A DNA stretch of 64,000 bases, taken from contig OY829329.1 of assembly GCA_963691655.1 (NCBI GenBank), positions 7,268,708 to 7,332,707 on the forward strand, read 5' to 3'. This stretch comes from Toxonevra muliebris. Taxonomy: Eukaryota > Arthropoda > Insecta > Diptera > Pallopteridae. A program made the position numbers and the translations under genes. How positions within the stretch are numbered: the first letter of the stretch is position 1; every line of letters starts with the position of its first letter. Under the pieces are notes generated by a model. The model was not told the DNA's origin. It was given only the letters and a program-made list of their open reading frames with translations, and did not search any database. Below are positions 56,701 to 64,000 of this stretch, in pieces.

Positions 56701-57760
56701 ATGGCAGCAGATCTAGTTTGGAGTATCAAAAATGGGGAGTTGGACCAGGTTCAAGAGGTATTCGATTTAAAGGTATGCATCATTTATGTACGTTTACTTG
56801 CTTATTCATGCTGCTCTATACATAAATGTGTATAGTTTTCATATAAAATTGTTCGGTCGAAAATGATAAATATACCGAAAAATAACAATATAATCTGATT
56901 CACCAGAGTTTCGGAAATTATTCATATCACAGGCAACATACTCAGGATATTACTGCTGGAGCAACGATATCATGGGTGGCGTTCACTCTGAGGCTATACC
57001 CTTTAATTATATTCTATTTCAGCCTTTCACATTAATTTAGAGAGAGTGCACGCCATATTGTGTATGTAGCCTGAACAGATGGCTAGTGTTTTTATTTTAC
57101 ACATTATTATGACTAGCTAAAGAAATCTTAATTTTGGCAGATAACTCTATTATAATGTGTAAGAATGAAATCTCCCCAAAGTACCCTGCTGCAATCTGGG
57201 AAATTAGCTCCCCATCGTGATTTTTCGTTTGCAGCTCCCATTATTACACGCCCACATCTTATTAGACAGCAAGCCACATATATCGCGTTTGATGCTCATT
57301 TCTAGATTTTGATTAATTATTTCTCTATTTACTTTATTTCAGAATATTGATGTCAATTCAGAAATAAATGGTAGATATCCTCTACATTATGCCGCAGATT
57401 ACGGGCAAACGGAAGTATTAGAATACCTCATAAATAAAGGAGCAAATGTTAATGTAAGCACAAATTTCATTACAAAACTTTAAAAAGACTTTACAAACAC
57501 ATATTTTCCATATTTATAGCTTGCAGACAAACATGGTATATCTCCACTGCTGGCTGCAATTTGGGAAGGGCACACAAAATGTGTTAAACTATTATTGACA
57601 AAGGTTAGAAAACTAAAAATATTAAGTTCGATGTTCGTTATACATATTTATTTATATTTATTCATGTTTTTAGGGTGCTTCAAAAAATGGAACTACTCCA
57701 GATGGTAAAACGTATCTGGAAGTTGCTGAGAAAGAAGATATACGTGAGCTGCTTCAATAA
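56701..57760 (+). CDS. Mtpn: Myotrophin (V-1) homologue, ankyrin-repeat protein
   Basis: Four exons, all in phase 0: 56701-56772, 57343-57453, 57520-57603 and 57674-57760, with canonical GT/AG sites, giving 117 residues against 118 in vertebrate myotrophin. The protein opens [19 protein letters not shown], followed by ankyrin repeats with the consensus turns [38 protein letters not shown] and [20 protein letters not shown]. Myotrophin binds the alpha/beta capping protein heterodimer and holds it off actin barbed ends in the cytosol. The start codon fits the family N-terminus exactly. It follows the channel gene by about 300 bp on the same strand but is unlikely to be co-transcribed, given its own DRE. 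Confidence 0.93.
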
Positions 57761-57792
57761 AAAAACAACAACATCGTAATACTGTATACATA

Positions 57793-57798
57793 AATAAA
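57793..57798 (+). terminator. Candidate poly(A) signal of myotrophin
   Basis: AATAAA 33 bp after the stop codon, followed by a T-rich stretch. Confidence 0.45.
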
Positions 57799-60700
57799 TC
57801 ATTTTTATTTAAGTATATTCATATTTCAAAGGCTGCTCCAATGTAGCAAAGTTTCATAAAACCTGAAGGATTTTTTTCTCCCAGCTCATGTACCCAAAGA
57901 TTTTAGTTTCAAAACTAAATCGATAATGATATTAAAGAATGAAATACATCTTTATTATTTTTAACAAAATTTACATGCTAACCTTTACTTTATATTGATA
58001 TGTTGCGTTGCAAATGTGCAAGTATATTAAATTATATTGAAAAATTCAATAAGAATTGACTATAAAAAAGGATGCGCATCAAACGCATCGTTGATCTCAA
58101 TGGGTTTTCATCAAAACTATCTCTGTCGAGCTGCAAAAACCTATTAAAAGCGAAGATGTGTCACACAGCTTTGGTCAATTCTTACTGGAATTGTTCACAC
58201 ACAAACATACATGTATTTTGTTTTGATTTAATTTCAAATTATAAAATGGGATATTGGTTTGCCGCATTTTACTTTCTAAAAAATATTTATAAAAATTTAA
58301 AGCAATTAAAAGATCTTAAATTTTAGGTACCTTCATGTGTAAATTGATTAAGCATTATAAATTTTAATAAACATACAAAAATATCGAAGTGACTGTTTTA
58401 TTATTATCATGTATTTGGCTAGATATGAAATAAACATGATCCTCCCCGAATGGTTCCGAAATTTTCAGATTTTTATTCTCAATCCATTATGCCGACTATT
58501 GCTTAGTTATCGTTTAAAAAAAGAATACAATACTGCACCAACCGAACTCATTCTTCATCAACTACGCCAGCCGACAAATAACACTTTAACTAAGAGAACT
58601 CAATTTTTGTATACATATTCAGTTATATCTATATTTTTTAATTGTTTAAAGCTGGCAATGCCATTTATTTGTTTACATTTTAAGCATAGATAAACTTACC
58701 AACAGTGCTTTTCTGAAGAGAACATGGTCTCTTTTAGTGCTCTGTACTCTCTCCAATTTCAATCCAAATCTGGCAACAAAGGTTTTCAATTTTTTATTTC
58801 TTTTAAGTTAATTCGGATATTTTATTACGTCTGAAATTTGAACCAAATGTTTTGATTTTTACGGTGATAAAGTACTTAGAACCATGAAGAGGTTGCTCGA
58901 TTTTACCAGCGGATTCAATGGGGGTTTGAATGAAGATGAAAATCTCACGTAATTTGATCGTTGGTAATGAAGGACGGAAAAACGAAAACCACCAATTAAT
59001 TTTAAATTAACGTATCACAGAAGACTTATGAATCACTCAAAAAATATTTTTACGGAAACTACAAGGTTCTTTAAGCGTGTAGAAAACTCCCCGCAAATAC
59101 ATGGAGTCTCACTATTAAGATCAATTTCTGGTTTTATAGTATAATAGACCAAACTCGGCAAAGGTTTGTCGGCTTCTGCTATTGAGGTGATAACTTATAT
59201 CCTTTGCACATCTGTATAAGGAAGTGAGCTTCAATTACTCTCAGAGTATTACTATTTCTCACGACTAAACAATTTATGTCCAAAATACATAAAATACTTC
59301 ACGATGGCAATGCTGCTAACGAATACTATGCTCTATTAGAATCCGTAGGATTAAAATTACAAAAATAAATTACTGAATTGAAAATGACTACAGAAACTCG
59401 TTCAAATCCGCTCGCAAAGCCATCGTACTCGTACATGAGTAGAAACAAAAGATTTTTAAGTAATTTTAACATACTCCACAACGTATACCATTATAAGACT
59501 CTTTTAAAACTACTTCCAATTAAATATGAATAAGCAAGGTATCATTATTTATAATCAGCTGTCATCTTGGCAAAATTTCTGAAAAATCCTGTTTCTTGAT
59601 ATATTTAGAAATAAATTTTAATATCCCAAACGTGTTCATTGCTTGGAATGAAAACACTTCACTAATAAATATAATTTTGATGATTTGCAATGAAAAACAA
59701 GTTCTCAACCTATTTTATTTCATGTATTTAAATTACTTAAATATCCGTTACAATTTTTATTAATATTTTGTATCAGTTTTTTTTTTTTAACTTAATATCT
59801 AAATCTTCTGTTTAATTAAAATTTACATTATTATTTCTCAACAATGATAGTGTAAAATCTAACAGATTAAAGGAAAGGGAAATAGCATTAATGGAGCAAA
59901 ATTTTACCTAAAATCCAATATGATTGAAATTCAAATAATATTGTTGAGGACGTTTCTGCTTAATTGATAATAAAAATAAACATATCATATATAACTAATG
60001 TATGTATGTGCGTACATATCTATGTATGTGTTTTTGTTTGTTAAATAAGTAAAATTGCAAGCTTAGTATAATCATAATATTAGTAATAATTTAATGATTA
60101 TAAAGAATTCAAAATTGTTTTACATATGTTTTGTTTTTACATTTAAAATTTTAGCTTTTTACAGTGATGACTTATAAATACAGTAAAAATTTTGCAAATT
60201 TGTTAAGCAATAATTCAGTGAAAATTAATTAATAATTTTGTTTCCTCTTTCTTTTTGCTTTGTATTACAATAACCTTGTTTTGTATATGTAGTATGTAGC
60301 ACTATCTTGTACTTAAAATAAATATTTAGGCTATTTTTAAGGGGTTCGGTAACTTTCCTCTCACCAACATTACATGTTTGCATAACTACTGGATACATAT
60401 GCAATGCAGTGCCATTGACTTGTATTGACAACTGCAAGAAAATACAGAATTTCAGATTTAGATTGATGGATTTCACCAGCTCCGCTTTTATAATATTAAA
60501 GCATTAATTTTTCATTTTAATTTAGTTAATTTCACTAAATTTGTGACCCATCTCCTTACACACCACTCCAAACACATATTTTGTGCTGTTTAGGGGTGAA
60601 TCAACCATGCTGGCCTTAACACAGTCAAACACATCTGCACTATAACGGTCTGAAGAGAAAAATTAAATCTAACATCCTGCGTTCACGAAACTGTAAAACA

Positions 60701-61742
60701 TCTGCCTTTAGTAATCAACTGAAGTATGGTAAACGTAAAAAGCTGTTTGGTCCTCTATTTTATAGACAGCTCAATGAGCCAGCCAGACTATAACAAATGT
60801 GTAGCTTTAAAAATATCGTTCCTCTTCTTTATCCATAAACTTTATTCACCCAAAAATGTCTGGAGAGTCCAATATGAAAGATAGCACAAGACTGCGACGA
60901 GGGTTTCGACTGAAACACTGAATCTGAATTGGTATGCAGAATTTTTCTGCTATCTGTTTTTTATCTTTACTACTGGTTTCATAATTATGTTAACGCTCGA
61001 ATATTTTTTAATATATCCCGATCCAATAATTTTTTACAGAGATATAACAAATTGAATTTTTAGATTTCATGTTTACATTTTAAGTTAGAATTTTTCTAAG
61101 TTCGGATGATTTTAATGATCGGTTCAAAAGCTGAAAATTGTTCCTTGATTTTATAGACCGATCAAACCCGGCATTTACCGATCGCATTTTAATTTGAGGT
61201 TAAGATCTTTCGAAATGCTGACGTAATATTTTCTATTTTTGCGTTGAATAAAGTGTTATTAAAAGTAAGCAGGGTGTACAAAATATTAAATATTTTGATA
61301 AATAATTAAGCTTAGGCAGTAAAAAAGTATACAAATTAAATAAATAACTAATGTTTTAATATTATTAAATCAGAGTTTGTGCAATTCATCAATCAAGTCT
61401 GGGAATTTATATTGACTTCTACAAATTGGAACCTTGTGTACATTAAAATATTCTTATGACCTTACATAACTTTAAACATTAATTTCTTAACCATTTACTG
61501 TTTGCTTAATTTCTACGCTTTCAATTAAAAAAAAAAAAAAAAAAAAAACTTAACTTTTTTTTATAATTTCTTTTTCAATTTTACTATTGAAATTGAAGAG
61601 CAGTAACTTCTTTATTTTTTATCGTTTTATACATAGATTTAAATATTTATTGAACAATTTTTTTTTTTTTGAAAAACTTTAAGATTATTATTTGTATAAA
61701 TAAAATAACTTAAATATCAAAAGAGTTTAGAATTAGTTTTTC
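57799..61742. other. Convergent intergenic region between myotrophin and Nipped-B
   Basis: About 4 kb without a confirmed gene. Short open frames at 58072 and 58409 (plus) have no recognisable domains. A minus-strand segment at 60365-60431 is bounded by a good acceptor and donor and may be a small exon. The right part is the likely 3' UTR of Nipped-B, with reverse-strand AATAAA-like words around 61611 and 61645. Confidence 0.45.
60365..60431 (-). other. Possible 67-nt cryptic exon
   Basis: On the minus strand, TTTTCTTGCAG precedes 60431 and GTGAGAGG follows 60365. The enclosed 67 nt are open in one frame (SIQVNGTALHMYPVVMQTCN). It lies downstream of the Nipped-B stop, so it would belong to another minus-strand gene or an alternative terminus. 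It could equally be chance. Confidence 0.2.
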
Positions 61743-63682
61743 TCACGCATAGTCTTCATCACTAAAGTCATCATCTTCGTCGGATGAGACCATCTTACGT
61801 TTCTTTCGTTTACTACGTTGTGGTTGCTTACGTGTGCTTGTTGTGGTTGTTGTTGTTGTTGGCATTTTTCCAGTAAATGCCGTTCTAGAAGATCGTGATG
61901 TTGGTGTAGCTAATGCGTCCTGCAATAAATATGCATATATAAATGAGATAAATTCTAAAAATTTAGGCTAAATTGACTGTAGTTTAAAATATAATGAGAA
62001 ATAAAGTAGGCAGTATACCAAGAATTCCGAAATGATTATTATATTTGAACCATGTACACTTTGAAAAGATATAATAAAATTAGAATGATGAGAATCACTC
62101 AATTATTCACTCAAAAATAATGTAGAGTTGAATACACATCACGGTTGCCTCTAAAGCTTTGCTATTATTATTATATTTATTTCATAGGTTAGTTAGAGAG
62201 AGAGAGAGAACTGAGTAATGCTCTCTTATCCCACCTATACTAATACCACTGAAGATCCCATCAACCGACTCGAATCACTGGCGTATTGGAGTTTGCTTTT
62301 TTGGAGTTGACACTCTTTTTTCATTACTGTATTGAAAGTAAGAGATAGGGTTTTGGTGTAACTTGTGTTCAGTGTTACCATATTGAAAGATTTATCTGTA
62401 AATTACGGTTTTTTAGAAAGCAGGGGCCGAATTGTCTGATCCTTGAATATAGTGCTGGTCACGTAATTTGCACAAAAATACATGCAAAATACCCACTTTT
62501 ACGTGAAGAGTAGTACGTTCACGGATCAGACAATTCAACCCCGGGTTTTAAAGATTTTGCAAAGTGAATAAGTGTAGGTAGGTTGTAGGATCACAAAGCC
62601 CTGTGATAATTCGGGTTTGATTCTAACTTATCTCAATAAAACTACCTCAAACTAAACTAAACGAATGCAAAATTAAGCAAATATATATGTGTAATAACTT
62701 ACTTTTGTTGTAGCTGGTATTGGTATAGAATTATCAATGCTGCTGTTGTTTAAGTTTGGTGTTGTGCTATTGCCACCAGTGCCACTTGCACTACTTTCGT
62801 CTAAAGTTTGATTTGCACCGGTTGAATTCAGCATTGAAGTGGTGGGTGTAGTATCTGATACATTTGTATTAAGTTTAGTTTTATCTCGTGCTTCGTCATC
62901 GGAGTCAGCATCATCAGGATCAAGTTTGAGCATAAGTTGTTTAAACTGTAACAAGAAGATTATGCATATAAATACATATAATTTTAAATAGATGAGTATT
63001 ATTGATTGATATTACTGAACTTACATCTAAATATTTTACAATGAGATCCATTTTTTCCTCATCGTTTAATTGCTTAATGTTTTCTTCGGGATTTGAGATA
63101 ATTTGTTCTTGTTGCTTCCGTACGACGTCTATTGTGGTTTTTGGATTAAAGTCTGATACAGTTTTTCTTGTAACAGCTTTTTCGTAAATTTTTTGTTCAG
63201 ATGGTGAATAACGAGAAATCTTTCCATCTGTTAAGCCATACATATCTTTTAAGTGTTCCTTCAGTATTAGAAGTAGCATACATGCTTGTGCCGACGTTAT
63301 ACACTTTTGTATTTCACAAGTTCTTTCAGGAAGACGTTTAAACAAAACTTCTGGATCTTCTTCATCATCGTCATCTTCAAGTACATCGGCAACATTTTCA
63401 CTAGGTTTTAAACATTCTTTAAATGTAGCTAATAAATTAGTGCCAGCCATTGAGATAAGCAAATCGATTTGATGTATTAAATAGAGTGGCTCATCTTGTA
63501 CAACGTAAGGAAAATATGCAAGATTATCAGCGATATATAGCATTTGCTGCAATGATGTCTTCTGATCATCGAATTGTTTCGTAACTGTTTGTACAAGTGC
63601 ACGACGTTGTGGCTTTGTTGCACGAAGCAGCGTATAAAGAAAGTCGTTTAAAGCGGACGGCATAGCATCCGCTTCTCGTTTG
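61743..63682 (-). CDS. Nipped-B: Nipped-B (SCC2/NIPBL cohesin loader), last three coding exons
   Basis: Three exons on the minus strand: 63682-63025, 62945-62703 and 61919-61743 (TGA stop), joined in frame at canonical sites. Nipped-B is the HEAT-repeat subunit that, with Mau2, loads cohesin onto chromosomes and stimulates its ATPase. The visible C-terminal region has ALNDFLYTLLRATKPQRRAL, IADNLAYFPYVVQDEPLYLI, HQIDLLISMAGTNLLATFKE, an acidic loop EDDDDEEDPEV, then LKEHLKDMYGL and YSPSEQKIYEKAVTRKT, all in the NIPBL order. KYLD|FKQLMLKLDPDDAD spans the first of these introns. The tail is Ser/Thr/Asn-rich and ends in basic SKRKKRKM and acidic EDDDFSDEDYA. Upstream exons lie beyond the window; the 63682 acceptor is CAACAG. 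Confidence 0.93.
62421..62543. mobile_element. MITE family K inside the last Nipped-B intron
   Basis: The left end CAGGGGCCGAATTGTCTGAT is mirrored by ATCAGACAATTCAACCCCG, with three mismatches over about 21 bp. It is about 123 bp and noncoding. The CAGGGG terminus recalls hAT, but the flanks give only a weak 8-bp match (TTAGAAAG and GTTTTAAA). Confidence 0.6.
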
Positions 63683-63747
63683 CTGTTGTAAAAAGAAATA
63701 AGTATTTTTAAATGAGCAATTGTATATTATATTAAAATAGTTTTTAT

Positions 63748-64000
63748 TCAAAGACCTATGCCTTTAATATTTATGGATGATAACTCGGACAGACTAGTGA
63801 AGGAAGGTGAACACAGGAGTTTTAGTCTCCTCCTGGCCAGGGATGGGCAGTCGCACATGACATGGAGGACTGTTTCTTTTTCCTCCTCAGATCCGCAATC
63901 CCGACAAAAGTCATTGAATGGCAGTCCTAGTCTTGCAGCATGTCTCCCCATTATGCAGTGTCTCGTGAGCACCGAAGTCGTAATGTTGTTAAAGCTTCTG
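63748..64000 (-). pseudogene. Non-LTR retrotransposon C-terminal fragment in a Nipped-B intron
   Basis: The frame is open from the window end to a stop at 63748. It has LTRHCIMGRHAARLGL and a Cys-Cys-His-Cys knuckle (CRDCGSEEEKETVLHVMCDC), then CPSLARRRLKLL. This pattern is the C-terminal zinc-knuckle region that follows the reverse transcriptase and RNase H in Jockey/I/R1-like LINEs. The stop is followed at once by AATAAA. It has the same orientation as Nipped-B and lies upstream of the exon at 63682, hence in an intron. The rest of the element lies outside the window, so intactness is unknown. Confidence 0.75.

Noticed and set aside
1..64000. CRISPR array, operon or prokaryotic system
   Set aside because: The repeats are dispersed with irregular spacing and the genes have spliceosomal introns; the DNA is clearly from an animal.

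Overview
The window is strongly AT-rich, intron-bearing eukaryotic DNA from a higher fly. The inference rests on the recognisable genes (a pickpocket-type DEG/ENaC channel, myotrophin, and the C-terminal exons of the cohesin loader Nipped-B), on mariner and Jockey-type elements, on poly-Gln/Asn/Ala (opa-like) coding runs, and on a dense set of short non-autonomous DNA transposons. The repeats resemble those of tephritid fruit flies, but the species cannot be fixed from the sequence alone. Coordinates and splice sites were read by eye.

Positions 1 to about 53,800 form a gene desert: A/T-rich noncoding DNA with many small mobile elements. The only convincing coding exon there is on the minus strand at 15012-15350. 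It is a low-complexity first coding exon with a clean GTAAGA donor, so the rest of that gene must lie further left, probably beyond position 1. A second candidate is an unrecognised, frame-broken ORF pair at 50216-50715 (minus). Eight perfect TGACGTCA (CRE-type) palindromes lie between 5.3 and 46.3 kb, more than base composition would predict. That hints that part of the desert is a regulatory domain.

The mobile elements can be sorted by direct evidence. Perfect 8-bp target duplications support hAT-like elements at 25739-25986, 38168-38541 and 47861-48336, and a weaker one supports 40409-41002. A TTAA-flanked piggyBac-type MITE lies at 18536-18669. A tRNA-headed SINE at 41412-41720 has a perfect 13-bp target duplication, with a second copy at 50836 and a 3' fragment at 53273. 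A MITE family beginning (T)TATGCYTGGTTTTCAC has six copies. Two near-identical hairpins lie 27 kb apart. There are broken Tc1/mariner transposases at 22.8, 29.6 and 32.8 kb and a Jockey-type fragment at 32.1 kb. The most complex locus is 28699-31539, a long-inverted-repeat composite that contains a MITE (itself split by a tRNA-derived SINE), a hairpin and a dead mariner.

The gene-dense right end (53.8-64 kb) holds three genes. First is a six-exon pickpocket-family channel of about 674 residues (53829-56396, plus). Then a four-exon myotrophin of 117 residues (56701-57760, plus) follows about 300 bp downstream, with a DRE box (TATCGATA) between them. Last come three 3' exons of Nipped-B (63682 down to 61743, minus), which converge on myotrophin across a 4-kb intergenic stretch. 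A non-LTR retrotransposon C-terminal fragment lies in the next upstream Nipped-B intron and runs off the window end. No functional link between the three genes is implied by their adjacency.
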